The notes: a model not told the origin generated them from the sequence alone. 64,000 bases of DNA from Clostridium sp. DSM 17811 (GCF_018861905.1 NZ_JAHLDU010000006.1:62001-126000), one strand, 5' to 3'. Positions 51,685 through 60,802 are shown, counted from the stretch's first letter. Numbers and translations: made by a program.

Positions 51685-52632
51685 CTATCTTTCGATTGTT
51701 TTAGTCTTCCCAATAAATGCCATCAGTTGTTCATTATTTGGATAACCTTCCATGTCTCCCTTTACGAGGACCGCCATGGCTCCAACTCCATTTGCATATT
51801 CTGCGCATCCTCTTAAATCTAATTTGTTTAACATCCCTGAAAGAAAACCTGCTGCAAACCCATCCCCAGCACCAACAGTATCCTGTGGATTTTCACATAT
51901 ATATGAATTTACATATAGTTGATTTACTGAATCGGTTACATAACAGCCTTCTTTTCCAAGTTTTACAGCTACAATATTACATCCCATATTCATAAAACCT
52001 TGTGCAATATCTTCAGGTTTTGTAAGACCAAGAAGCATTTCCCCTTCATCAATGCCAGGGAAGATTATATCTGACTGTTTTGCAATTTCAAGTAAAACTG
52101 GGACTGCCTCTTCCTGGTTCCATAATTTAAGTCTAATATTAGGGTCAAAAGACACCATAACATTATTACTTTTTGCAATTTCTATAGCCTTAAATAAAGT
52201 TTTTTTGCAACTCTCTGAAAGTGCAGGTGTTATACCCGTAATGTGAAGTATTTTTGTGTTTTTAATATATGCTGCATCTAATTCCTCTGGCCTCAATGTA
52301 CTTGCCGCCGACCCTTTTCTATAATAATATACATTAGGATTAGAATGCATAAATCTTTCCTTAAATAATATGCCTGTGCTTTTACCAGGCTCAAAAATTA
52401 CTCTGGATACATCTACGCCTTCTCCTCTTATTGTAGTTTGAATGTACCTTCCGAATTCGTCGTCTCCAAGTTTTGAAAACCAACCAACCTGATGTCCAAG
52501 TTTTGCAAGTGCTATTGCAACATTTGACTCAGCACCTGCTATAGATTTATTAAAATTCTGAACATATCTTAATGGCCCCGAAGAATCTGGACCAAATAAG
52601 ACCATAGACTCTCCAAAAGTAACTACATCCAT
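51685..52632 (-). CDS. PfkB-family sugar kinase, Bacillus-type KDG kinase
   Basis: A 315-residue ribokinase-fold kinase. N-terminal VTFGESMVLFGPD, substrate loop AGAESNVAIALAKLG, ATP/anion-hole motif DTVGAGDGFAAGFLSGML with catalytic Asp. It aligns best from memory with Bacillus KdgK (AASTLRPEELD, HITGITPALSES, FPGIDEGEMLLG). Expected to phosphorylate 2-keto-3-deoxygluconate. ATG 52632 follows GGAAGGGTGCAAAGATAAAT and is only 2 bp from the preceding kinase gene. With that gene, two different KDG-kinase-like enzymes sit side by side. Confidence 0.88.
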   Translation of the reverse strand: MDVVTFGESMVLFGPDSSGPLRYVQNFNKSIAGAESNVAIALAKLGHQVGWFSKLGDDEFGRYIQTTIRGEGVDVSRVIFEPGKSTGILFKERFMHSNPNVYYYRKGSAASTLRPEELDAAYIKNTKILHITGITPALSESCKKTLFKAIEIAKSNNVMVSFDPNIRLKLWNQEEAVPVLLEIAKQSDIIFPGIDEGEMLLGLTKPEDIAQGFMNMGCNIVAVKLGKEGCYVTDSVNQLYVNSYICENPQDTVGAGDGFAAGFLSGMLNKLDLRGCAEYANGVGAMAVLVKGDMEGYPNNEQLMAFIGKTKTIER

Positions 52633-52634
52633 AT

Positions 52635-53657
52635 TTATCTTTGCACCCTTCCAGAAGCATCACCGTTCATAAGTGTCTCTACTTCATCTTTTGATACAAG
52701 ATTGAAATCTCCTTCTACAGTGTGCTTAAGACAAGAAGCCGCAACTGCATATTCAAGAGCATCTTGATTTGTTAAACCTGATGTTAAACCATATATAAGA
52801 CCAGCACCAAATGAATCTCCACCGCCAACTCTGTCCACTATATGCATTCTATATTTCTTTGAACTATAAAAATCTTTTCCGTTATATAACATTGCAGACC
52901 AACCATTATCTGAAGCAGAAAAACTTTCACGAAGAGTAATTGCAACATACTTTAAGTTAAATCTATCTGTAAGTTTTCTTGCAACTTCTTTATAACCTTC
53001 ACCGTTTATTGTTCCACCAGTAATGTCTGTTCCTGCTGCACTAATTCCAAAGACTTTTTCTGCATCTTCTTCATTTGCTATAACTACATCACAATACTTA
53101 ACTATTTCTCCCATTACTTTACCAGCTTTTTCACTGCTCCAAAGTTTTTTTCTAAAATTCAAATCACAACTTACCATAACTCCAGCTTCTTTTGCTGCCT
53201 TTACTGCATCTAGTGTTATAGCTGCACATTCATCAGATAAAGCAGGTGTTATTCCTGTAAAATGGAACCACTGCGCATCATTAAATATTTCTTTCCAATT
53301 AAAATCTTCTCTTTTTGCTTCTGCAATAGCTGAATAAGCTCTATCATAAATTACTTTAGAAGGTCTTTGTGATGCTCCTTTTTCACAATAATAAATACCT
53401 ACTCTATCCCCACCTCGTACAATCATACTAGAACTTACGCCATATTTTCTAAGTTCATTTACTGCTGCTTGACCTATTTCATGTTTTGGTAATTTTGTTA
53501 CAAAGTATGCATCCTTACCGTAGTTTGCAAGTGAAACAGCAACATTTGCTTCTCCACCACCATAAACTGCTCCAAATTCTTTTGCTTGTGCAAATCTTTC
53601 AAAACCAGCTGGTGCAAGTCTAAGCATTATTTCCCCGAATGTTATAAATTTTCCCAT
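52635..53657 (-). CDS. kdgK: 2-keto-3-deoxygluconate kinase (PfkB family)
   Basis: A 340-residue ribokinase-fold enzyme. FGEIMLRLAP at the start, GGGEANVAVSLANYGKDAYFVTKLP, HFTGITPALSDE, NEEDAEKVFG, and the catalytic DRVGGGDSFGAGLIYGL (GGGD in place of the commoner GAGD). Phosphorylates KDG to KDPG for the aldolase gene just upstream. ATG 53657 follows TTATAGGAGGCAATAAC. A 25-bp palindrome stands just before its ribosome site. Confidence 0.92.
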   Translation of the reverse strand: MGKFITFGEIMLRLAPAGFERFAQAKEFGAVYGGGEANVAVSLANYGKDAYFVTKLPKHEIGQAAVNELRKYGVSSSMIVRGGDRVGIYYCEKGASQRPSKVIYDRAYSAIAEAKREDFNWKEIFNDAQWFHFTGITPALSDECAAITLDAVKAAKEAGVMVSCDLNFRKKLWSSEKAGKVMGEIVKYCDVVIANEEDAEKVFGISAAGTDITGGTINGEGYKEVARKLTDRFNLKYVAITLRESFSASDNGWSAMLYNGKDFYSSKKYRMHIVDRVGGGDSFGAGLIYGLTSGLTNQDALEYAVAASCLKHTVEGDFNLVSKDEVETLMNGDASGRVQR

Positions 53658-53677
53658 GTTATTGCCTCCTATAAATT

Positions 53678-53702
53678 CATGGCATACCCTAGGTATGCCA
53701 TG
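53678..53702 (-). repeat. Perfect hairpin in the kdgA-kdgK junction
   Basis: CATGGCATACC-CTA-GGTATGCCATG; 11 bp arms, no T-run, 15 bases before the kdgK ribosome site. Likely to set the relative amounts of aldolase and kinase by RNA processing or stability. Confidence 0.65.
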
Positions 53703-53764
53703 TAGTTAATATCATATTTATTTACTATCTATATTTTGTTTATTCATATGTAACCTAATTATTT

Positions 53765-54409
53765 CTACGCTCTTGCTTTTTTAACTGCTTCAACAAATTT
53801 AACAGCAGTTTCAGTTACTAATTTGTAATCTCCTGTTTTAGCTCCACGAGTTAAATCTCCACCAGTTCCTACTGCTACTGCGCCTGCTTTTATCCAATCT
53901 TTAACATTATCAAGTGATACTCCACCTGTTGGCATAAAGTTAGCTTGTGGTAATGGTCCCTTTAAAGAACTTATTATTTGTGGTCCAAAAACATTTCCTG
54001 GGAATACTTTTACTATTTCAACTCCAAGTTCTAGTGCTTCGATAGCTTCTTTTACTGTCATAATTCCTGGCATAACAGCAACTCTATATCTATTACACAA
54101 TTTTATAGTTTCTGGATTTAAGCTTGGGCTTACTATATATTTTGCTCCAGCTAAAATACATGCTCTTGCAGTTTCAGGATCTAGTACTGTTCCTGCTCCA
54201 ATAAGTACTTCTGCATTATCTTTATATATTTCAGTTAATTCTTTTATTACGTCTATTGCACCTGGTACTGTCATTGTAACTTCAATTGCATTAATTCCGC
54301 CTTTTGTAACAGCATCTACAATTTTTACGCCTTCTTCTTTAGAGTTTGCTCTAATAACTGCTACTATTCCATATTCTGTTAATTTTTGTACTATTTTTAT
54401 TCTTTCCAT
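53765..54409 (-). CDS. kdgA: KDPG / 4-hydroxy-2-oxoglutarate aldolase
   Basis: Splits 2-keto-3-deoxy-6-phosphogluconate into pyruvate and glyceraldehyde 3-phosphate. A 214-residue class I aldolase barrel: Glu in AIEVTMTVPGAIDVI, LIGAGTVLDPE, Schiff-base Lys in GAKYIVSPSLNPE, phosphate site in MPTGGVSLDNVKDWIKAGAVAVGTGG. ATG 54409 follows AATAAGAGGTGTAAATT. It begins the kdgA-kdgK-kinase-uxaB-uxaA run. Confidence 0.96.
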   Translation of the reverse strand: MERIKIVQKLTEYGIVAVIRANSKEEGVKIVDAVTKGGINAIEVTMTVPGAIDVIKELTEIYKDNAEVLIGAGTVLDPETARACILAGAKYIVSPSLNPETIKLCNRYRVAVMPGIMTVKEAIEALELGVEIVKVFPGNVFGPQIISSLKGPLPQANFMPTGGVSLDNVKDWIKAGAVAVGTGGDLTRGAKTGDYKLVTETAVKFVEAVKKARA

Positions 54410-54597
54410 AATTTACACCTCTTATTTTATATTTTGAATATACTATCTCACCATATTATAACACACCTCAAGCAATTTTTCTTAAAAATTCTAATATTCT
54501 TTAATTAAATCTATCTTATGCAGTATCTCAACAGATTTATTTCAGCTCACTTTCGAGCTTTCCATTTTTAAACCAACTATAACTCATACTTAATATT

Positions 54598-56214
54598 CTA
54601 TATTTTGGAGTTACAATATTTTTTTAATGTAAGGCGAACAGCACCTTTACCACTACTCAATTCTTTAAAGTAATCTTCAATTTTTGCTCCTAGTCCTACT
54701 TCATATAAATTAACACCAAAAATTGATTCATTAGATAAAATCAATGGTAGGTACTCATGAACATTTTTAGTTTCACTCATTTTAATGTTTTTTATTATAT
54801 TTGTTAATGATTTTAGCATAGGATCAGGACTTAATTCAAAACTATTTCCTGCGTCATCTATAGCCATTAAATAACGACACCATCCTGCTATAGCAAGTGG
54901 TATAAATGTTAGATTTTTAGCATCTAAATCAGGATTATTAATATAAGCCTTAATGGTCTCACCAAAACGTATACCTAATTTTTGAGAAGTATCACAAACA
55001 ATTCTTTGTGGTGTATCTGGCATAAATGGATTTGGAAGCCGTACCTTCATCACCTCATCTATAAAGTCTTTAGGAGACATAATACCTGGGTCCACAACAA
55101 CTGGCAATCCTTCCACGTATCCTATATTCTCTATTAATGTTACAAGTTCATTATCTTTCATCTCATCTGATATTTTATTATAAGATAATAAACATCCATA
55201 AATAGCAAGCGCCGTATGAAGAGGATTTAAGCAAGTACAAACTTTCATTTTTTCTACTTTATCAACAGTTTCTTTATCTGCATAGATAACGCCAGCTTTA
55301 TCAAGTGGAAGACGACCATTTTTAAAATTATCTTCGATAACTAAATACTGTGGCTGCTCTGCATTAACAAATGGCGCTATATATGTATTTTTCGAAGTCA
55401 TAATTACTTCTGTATCCTCAATCCCAATCTCACTCAGCATTTTTATAACTGACTCTGCAGGTCTTGGGGTTATTTTATCTATCATGCTCCACGGATAAGA
55501 TAAATTCTGTGTTACATAAGTTAAAAATCCAGATTCCACAATCTTGTTTTCTGTCCATTTTTTTGCAAATGTAATTATAGCATTTTCAAGTTTTGTACCA
55601 TTATGCGAACAATTATCCATGCTTGCTAATGTCAATGGCAACCTTCCATTCTTAAATCTTTCGTAACATAATGCTGTAAGCTTTCCAATATAGCTCGTAG
55701 CTTTTGTGGGTTCATTTTCAAAATCGTTATCAACATCTTTTAAAAATTCTCCATTACCATTTTTTAAGCTATATCCTTTTTCTGTAATTGTAAATGAAAC
55801 CATTTTTAAGGTCTTAGCTTTAAATATTTCTTTTAATCTATTAAAATCGTGTAAATTGTTTCTATCTACACATAATGATTCTGCAATACTTCCAATTACT
55901 TTTTTTTCTAATGTTCCATCGGCTTTTAAAGTTACTAAGATACTTAAATTCTCGAATTTTTTATAACTTTTTTCAATTATTTCATAATCATATCCTTCAG
56001 CAACTATTATACCGGTATTTAATATACCTTTATTCAATAATTCTTGACAAATGACAGCCGGGAAAGCACGAAATATATTTCCTGCTCCAAAATGTAACCA
56101 TTCAGGCTTTTCTTTAGTATGTTTTATCATCTTACCTATGTCGTACTTAGGTAATTCAAAATCATTTTCTTCCCAAAACTCAAAATTCTTTAATTCATTT
56201 TGCTCAAGTTTCAA
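54598..56214 (-). CDS. uxuB: Fructuronate reductase (mannonate oxidoreductase), mannitol dehydrogenase family
   Basis: A 538-residue NAD-dependent polyol dehydrogenase expected to reduce fructuronate to mannonate. Rossmann segment WLHFGAGNIFRAFPAVICQELL (about 40-61), SMDNCSHNG, and catalytic KMKVCTCLNPLHTALAIYGCLL with the family Lys-x4-Asn-x2-His pattern. Longer than E. coli UxuB (486). Start is TTG 56214 after ATGAGGAGGTAACAAA. Mannonate dehydratase UxuA, the next step, is not in the window. Confidence 0.88.
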   Translation of the reverse strand: MKLEQNELKNFEFWEENDFELPKYDIGKMIKHTKEKPEWLHFGAGNIFRAFPAVICQELLNKGILNTGIIVAEGYDYEIIEKSYKKFENLSILVTLKADGTLEKKVIGSIAESLCVDRNNLHDFNRLKEIFKAKTLKMVSFTITEKGYSLKNGNGEFLKDVDNDFENEPTKATSYIGKLTALCYERFKNGRLPLTLASMDNCSHNGTKLENAIITFAKKWTENKIVESGFLTYVTQNLSYPWSMIDKITPRPAESVIKMLSEIGIEDTEVIMTSKNTYIAPFVNAEQPQYLVIEDNFKNGRLPLDKAGVIYADKETVDKVEKMKVCTCLNPLHTALAIYGCLLSYNKISDEMKDNELVTLIENIGYVEGLPVVVDPGIMSPKDFIDEVMKVRLPNPFMPDTPQRIVCDTSQKLGIRFGETIKAYINNPDLDAKNLTFIPLAIAGWCRYLMAIDDAGNSFELSPDPMLKSLTNIIKNIKMSETKNVHEYLPLILSNESIFGVNLYEVGLGAKIEDYFKELSSGKGAVRLTLKKYCNSKI

Positions 56215-56311
56215 TTTGTTACCTCCTCATATCTACTAAGTCATTTTAGAGTAACATTTGTTTATGATAGCTAGCAACATATATTAAATTCAATTGCAGC
56301 TTAAAGGAGTA

Positions 56312-57313
56312 CTATGTTAATTTAGCAACAGAATCCCTTTTAATAAGCTCTGTACTAATGTATATTTTTTCACCATCGTCAGTATTATTTTCTATAATAG
56401 ATAAAAGTTTTTCTGCACCTCTCTTACTTATTTCAATAATAGGTCTTCTAACAGTAGTTAACGCTGGTGTTAAATAATCACCTAGCTGCATTCCATCAAA
56501 CCCCATAATTGAAATATCATTTGGAACATTAAGGCCCGCTTCAGCTGTAGCCTTCATTGCCCCAATTGCCATTTCATCATTTGAGCAAAATACCGCTGTT
56601 GGAATTTCACTTAAACAGAGTAACTTTTTCATGGCCGTATATCCACTTCCAATAGTATAATTTCCTTCAACTATATATTTGCTATTTATTTGTATTTTAT
56701 TTTCAATTAATGCATCTAAAAATCCATTTTTTCTTTCTGTAGTAGAATTAAATCCCTTTTTACCTTCAATTATAGCTATATCTTTATGTCCATTTTGTAT
56801 TAGATAGTTTACAGCTTCATATACACCTTTTTTGTCTGATGATAATATATTCACTATAGAACTTTCATCTATATACCTGTTAAGCACTACTAATGGTATT
56901 TTTTTCTCCATTAAATAGTATATAAAAGAATTATCGCTATTACTTTGACTCATAAGTATTATACCGTCAAATCTTTTGCCGTTAACAGAAGTGAAATCTT
57001 TATAATCATCAATTCCTCTAACGACTAGATTATAACTTTCTTTTATAGCACTATTAACACCACTTATAGTTTCATAAAAAAACCTTGATGAAGTTGCTTC
57101 ACTAATGGTTGTAAAAATAAGTCCTATATTATAGGATCTATTTAAAACCAAACTTTTAGCACTATAATTGGGTACATAATTAAGTTCTTTTGCTATTGTC
57201 ATTATTTTAGCCTTAGTCAGATCACTTATAAACGGACTGTTATTTAACGCTCTTGAAACAGTAGTATGTGAAACATTGGCAATTTTAGCTATGTCTTTTA
57301 TTGTAACTTCCAT
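56312..57313 (-). CDS. LacI-family transcriptional regulator (second)
   Basis: A 333-residue repressor: HTH VTIKDIAKIANVSHTTVSRALNNSPFISDLTKAKIM, hinge NYSAKSLVLNRSYNIGLIF, effector domain with FCSNDEMAIGAMKA and GFDGMQLGDYLTPALTTVRRP. I chose ATG 57313, six bases after AGGGGTG; the frame starts three codons earlier at GTG. It lies between uxaC and uxuB and may control uxuB. Two sites GGAARCGWT in its leader, unlike the TGTTAACGTTAACA motif, may be its own operators. Confidence 0.92.
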   Translation of the reverse strand: MEVTIKDIAKIANVSHTTVSRALNNSPFISDLTKAKIMTIAKELNYVPNYSAKSLVLNRSYNIGLIFTTISEATSSRFFYETISGVNSAIKESYNLVVRGIDDYKDFTSVNGKRFDGIILMSQSNSDNSFIYYLMEKKIPLVVLNRYIDESSIVNILSSDKKGVYEAVNYLIQNGHKDIAIIEGKKGFNSTTERKNGFLDALIENKIQINSKYIVEGNYTIGSGYTAMKKLLCLSEIPTAVFCSNDEMAIGAMKATAEAGLNVPNDISIMGFDGMQLGDYLTPALTTVRRPIIEISKRGAEKLLSIIENNTDDGEKIYISTELIKRDSVAKLT

Positions 57314-57359
57314 TATTAACACCCCTATGCACCTATATATACTTATTAAAAAGAATATA

Positions 57360-57412
57360 GGAAACGATTTAACTCAACATTTATTATTTACTTAATTGTT
57401 TATAACGCTTCC
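57360..57412. promoter_or_regulatory. Possible operator pair for the second LacI regulator
   Basis: GGAAACGATTTAAC at 57360-57373 (plus) and GGAAGCGTTATAAAC at 57412-57398 (minus). They share GGAARCG and are inverted relative to each other, just downstream of the promoter. Confidence 0.4.
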
Positions 57413-57421
57413 CATATTCAA

Positions 57422-57451
57422 AGTATATAAGTTGCACTAACCTTATGTCAA
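57422..57451 (-). promoter_or_regulatory. Promoter of the second LacI gene
   Basis: TTGACA (57451-57446), 18 bp spacer, TATACT (57427-57422) on the minus strand. Confidence 0.7.
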
Positions 57452-57510
57452 ATACCCCTGTAGTCTTTTTGTTTAAAAAATAGCTAACAGAGAACAATGT
57501 TATATTTGAA

Positions 57511-58917
57511 TTAACAATCTATTCCAAAGTATTGTTTTGCATTGTTATAACATATTCCTTGAACAATATTTCCTAAAAGTTCTCTATCATCTGGGAATTC
57601 TCCATTTTCAACCCATTCACCAATTAAATTACATAATATTCTTCTAAAGTATTCATGTCTTGTATAAGATAAGAAACTTCTTGAATCAGTTAACATTCCT
57701 ACAAAACGGCTTAATAATCCAGTATTAGCAAGCACTTTCATTTGTTCTATCATGCCCTCTTTATTATCTAAGAACCACCAAGCTGCGCCAAATTGTATTT
57801 TTCCTGGAACTTCAGTTCCTTGGAAATTTCCAAGCATTGTACTTAAAACATAATTGTCTTTAGGATTTAAGGTATATAGTATTGTCTTAGGCAATGAGTT
57901 ACTGCTTTCTAATGAATCTAATAATCTTGATAAAGGATAAGCAACTTGCTCATCGTTAATAGAATCAAATCCAGTATCTGGTCCTAGCTGTTTAAGCATT
58001 TTTGTATTATTATTTCTTTGCGCTGCAAGATGAAGCTGCATTGTCCATTTAAGCTGCGAATATAATTTACCTAAAAATTGTAGAGTAAATGTTCTGTATT
58101 TACTTTCTTCATCAGGACTTGCAGTCTCACCCTTTAATATTTTCGCAAATATATCAGATACTTCTTCTTTTGAAGCTTCCATATATGTTATGCTATCCAT
58201 TGCATGATCTGATATTCTACATCCGACTTCATTAAAAAATCTCACTCTTGATTCTAGAGCTTTTAAGAATTCACCATAATTTTTAATGTTTATTTTAGAT
58301 ACTTCTTCAAGTTTTTTTACCCATGGAAGGAAGGCATCTTTATTTATTTGAAGTCCCTTATCAGGTCTAAATGCTGGTAAAACCTTTACAGTAAATTTTG
58401 TATCCTCTTTAAGTTTTATATGATACTCTAGTGAATCTATTGGATCATCAGTTGTACATAAAGCTTTAACATTTGACTTTTCGATCAAATCTCTTGCGCC
58501 AAATCCTTCTCCATTAAGTAATATATTTACCTTTTCCCAAATAGCTGGAGCTGTTTTTTCGTTTAGGACCTCATGTATTCCAAAATATCTTTGAAGTTCT
58601 AAGTGTGTCCAGTGGTAAAGGGGATTACCTATAGCCATTGGTAATGTTTGAGCCCATGCCATAAATTTTTCAAGATCGCTACCATTTCCAGTAATGTATT
58701 TTTCATCTATACCATTACTTCTCATAGCTCTCCATTTATAATGATCTCCGTATAGCCAAGCTTCAGTTATATTTTTAAATCTTTTGTTATCATATATTTC
58801 TTTTGGACTTAGATGACAATGGTAATCAATAATAGGCATATCTTTTGCATAATCATTATACAAACTTATCGCTGTGTCATTAGATAATAAAAAGTTTTCA
58901 TCCATAAATTTTTTCAT
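57511..58917 (-). CDS. uxaC: Glucuronate/galacturonate isomerase
   Basis: Isomerises D-glucuronate to fructuronate and D-galacturonate to tagaturonate; the entry step for both branches here. The 468-residue amidohydrolase-fold enzyme has MKKFMDENFLLSNDTAISLYNDYAKDMPIIDYHCHLSPKEI with HCH metal-site pattern, and conserved DHAMDSI, WTMQLHLAAQRNNN, GMLTDSRSFLSYTRHEYFRRI. ATG 58917 is chosen (AAAGGTG six bases upstream); GTG 58926 is possible. A consensus promoter and a LacI-type operator precede it. Confidence 0.95.
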   Translation of the reverse strand: MKKFMDENFLLSNDTAISLYNDYAKDMPIIDYHCHLSPKEIYDNKRFKNITEAWLYGDHYKWRAMRSNGIDEKYITGNGSDLEKFMAWAQTLPMAIGNPLYHWTHLELQRYFGIHEVLNEKTAPAIWEKVNILLNGEGFGARDLIEKSNVKALCTTDDPIDSLEYHIKLKEDTKFTVKVLPAFRPDKGLQINKDAFLPWVKKLEEVSKINIKNYGEFLKALESRVRFFNEVGCRISDHAMDSITYMEASKEEVSDIFAKILKGETASPDEESKYRTFTLQFLGKLYSQLKWTMQLHLAAQRNNNTKMLKQLGPDTGFDSINDEQVAYPLSRLLDSLESSNSLPKTILYTLNPKDNYVLSTMLGNFQGTEVPGKIQFGAAWWFLDNKEGMIEQMKVLANTGLLSRFVGMLTDSRSFLSYTRHEYFRRILCNLIGEWVENGEFPDDRELLGNIVQGICYNNAKQYFGIDC

Positions 58918-58952
58918 ATACTTCACCTTTTCCTCAATTAAATTTTATTTTT

Positions 58953-58966
58953 TGTTCACGTTAACA
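58953..58966. promoter_or_regulatory. LacI-type operator before uxaC
   Basis: TGTTCACGTTAACA, one mismatch to the TGTTAACGTTAACA motif, about 20 bp downstream of the -10 element. Confidence 0.7.
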
Positions 58967-58986
58967 ATAACGAACCTTCTGACTTT

Positions 58987-59015
58987 ATTATAATCTAATT
59001 TTTTTCATAATGCAA
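58987..59015 (-). promoter_or_regulatory. Promoter of uxaC
   Basis: TTGCAT (59015-59010), 17 bp spacer, TATAAT (58992-58987) on the minus strand. Confidence 0.8.
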
Positions 59016-59130
59016 TAGTGAAATCGTTATCTTTTTTTTAATAACTCTTTATTATAATTTAATCTTTAGCATTTTTTTAATATGATATTGTACCTTTATG
59101 TGCTCTAATTAAATTCTTTCCATAAAACAG

Positions 59131-59168
59131 CATTAGATATTATCTATAATTATAGATAATATCTAATG
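59131..59168. terminator. 38-bp perfect palindrome after the rhomboid gene
   Basis: CATTAGATATTATCTATAA joined directly to its reverse complement (59131-59149 and 59150-59168). It lies 21 bp after the rhomboid stop; on the minus strand CTGTTTTATGG follows. It probably terminates the adenosine deaminase-rhomboid mRNA. Confidence 0.6.
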
Positions 59169-59189
59169 AACTATATTATTTCCTTTATT

Positions 59190-59765
59190 TTATACTTGTT
59201 TTTTATGCTCAATTTTAAATGCAAATAGTGCTCCACATATTCCACCTATAATATGTGCAAATTGAGATATATTATCCTGAGAAAAAGCTCCTGCAAAAAT
59301 CTCTCTACCGATGAATACAAAAAACACAATAATTAAAGTTAATGGAATTTTCCCCTTCTGTGCATTGGTAAATGAACTTAAAATAATAAACATATAAACA
59401 ATACCACTCGCCCCCAGAAGTGCATCATTTGAGAAAATCGTATTTATTAAACCTGTAACTAAAGCTGTTACGAGTATTAACTGCACCAAAACTTTTGAAC
59501 CATACTTTTCTTCGAGCATTGGTCCTATTATTAGGATTATTATAAAATTACCAGAAAAGTGATCCCAATTAGCATGACCCAATATATAGGAAAACAGTCT
59601 TATATATTGCATTGGATCCAAAAAAGAAGTTCTGTAGTTTGAAAATATTATTTTATTAAGCATTCCATTTGTTAAATAACTTAATAAATAGCTTATAAGC
59701 GCTAACCCCGTAAACGTTAGTATGACTGGCGAATTATACTGTATTTTCTTTAGTTTCGCAAGCAT
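59190..59765 (-). CDS. Rhomboid-family intramembrane serine protease
   Basis: A 191-residue six-helix membrane protein. The HANWDHFSGN motif (His64, His69, Asn73) is in helix 2. The catalytic GASG has Ser120, and the partner His171 lies in FAHIIGGICGALFA. These complete the rhomboid active site, so it should be proteolytically active on membrane substrates. ATG 59765 follows AAAATGGAGGATAAAAA. It lies 23 bp after the adenosine deaminase gene. Confidence 0.9.
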   Translation of the reverse strand: MLAKLKKIQYNSPVILTFTGLALISYLLSYLTNGMLNKIIFSNYRTSFLDPMQYIRLFSYILGHANWDHFSGNFIIILIIGPMLEEKYGSKVLVQLILVTALVTGLINTIFSNDALLGASGIVYMFIILSSFTNAQKGKIPLTLIIVFFVFIGREIFAGAFSQDNISQFAHIIGGICGALFAFKIEHKKQV

Positions 59766-59788
59766 TTTTTATCCTCCATTTTTCATAC

Positions 59789-60781
59789 TTAAATATAACT
59801 TCTTAAGACTTCCTTTGTTTCTAAGTCAACAAAAGCTGCATTTACACTATTAAGGTATATTTGTTTATAATCATTAAAAGTAATGTTAAATTCAGTAAAT
59901 AAAACTTTGCATTCCTTAGTCATATTTGTGTTTGATACAGTCCTATTGTCAGTGTTTATTGTGATTTTTATTCCATCATTATAAAAATTATAAATTGGGT
60001 GGTTACATACTTCCTCAACAGCCTTAGTTTGAATATTACTTGTTAGACACATTTCAAGAGTTATTTTTTTGTCTTTTACAATATTATAAGCCTCAATACA
60101 ATCTTTAATAAATACTCCATGACCAATTCTTTCTGCTCCCAAAAGTTCCACTGCTTCAAGCACATTTTTACCTATTCCTGTTTCACCCGCATGAATAGTT
60201 ATTCTATACCCATATTTTCTAGCGAGTCTTATAGGCTCTATGAATTTTTTGCAAAATTCATAATCTTCAGCTCCACACAAATCTATAGCAACTACACCTT
60301 TGGATATATATTTTGCACCAGCCTCCACAACTTCAACTGCTTTGTCTGCAGACATAAATCTCATGCAACAAAGTATTACATTTCCCTTTATATCATATCT
60401 CTCTTCTGCGTCTTTAATTCCAGATATTACACTCTCTATTACATCACTTATAGTTAATCCCTTATTTACATGAAGTAATGGTGCAAACCTAACTTCAATA
60501 TATTTTACATTTTCTTTAACACAATCCTCAAGAAGTTCAAATGTAATTCTTCTCAGGCTTTCTTTTGATTGCATTACTAAATTAGGAATTACAAACCTTT
60601 TTAAATATTCATCGAGGGACTTGCATTCCTCTGGAGCAGTCAATTCTTTTGTGATATTATAAACATCATAATACGGAATTTTTATATCCTCTCTTCTTGC
60701 TATGTCAATTATCGTTTCCGGCCTAACACTGCCATCTAAATGACAATGCAAATCAATTTTTGGTAAATCTTTATATTTCAT
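59789..60781 (-). CDS. add: Adenosine deaminase
   Basis: Deaminates adenosine to inosine. The 330-residue amidohydrolase barrel has zinc ligands His12 and His14 in DLHCHLDGS, His in TIHAGETG with the catalytic Glu, ERIGHG, and Asp in ITINTDNRTVS. I chose ATG 60781, preceded by AAGAAAGGGGATAAT; the frame runs back to an ATG abutting the CPBP stop. It is tightly packed with the CPBP gene upstream and the rhomboid gene downstream. Confidence 0.95.
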   Translation of the reverse strand: MKYKDLPKIDLHCHLDGSVRPETIIDIARREDIKIPYYDVYNITKELTAPEECKSLDEYLKRFVIPNLVMQSKESLRRITFELLEDCVKENVKYIEVRFAPLLHVNKGLTISDVIESVISGIKDAEERYDIKGNVILCCMRFMSADKAVEVVEAGAKYISKGVVAIDLCGAEDYEFCKKFIEPIRLARKYGYRITIHAGETGIGKNVLEAVELLGAERIGHGVFIKDCIEAYNIVKDKKITLEMCLTSNIQTKAVEEVCNHPIYNFYNDGIKITINTDNRTVSNTNMTKECKVLFTEFNITFNDYKQIYLNSVNAAFVDLETKEVLRSYI

Positions 60782-60802
60782 ATTATCCCCTTTCTTAATC
60801 AT

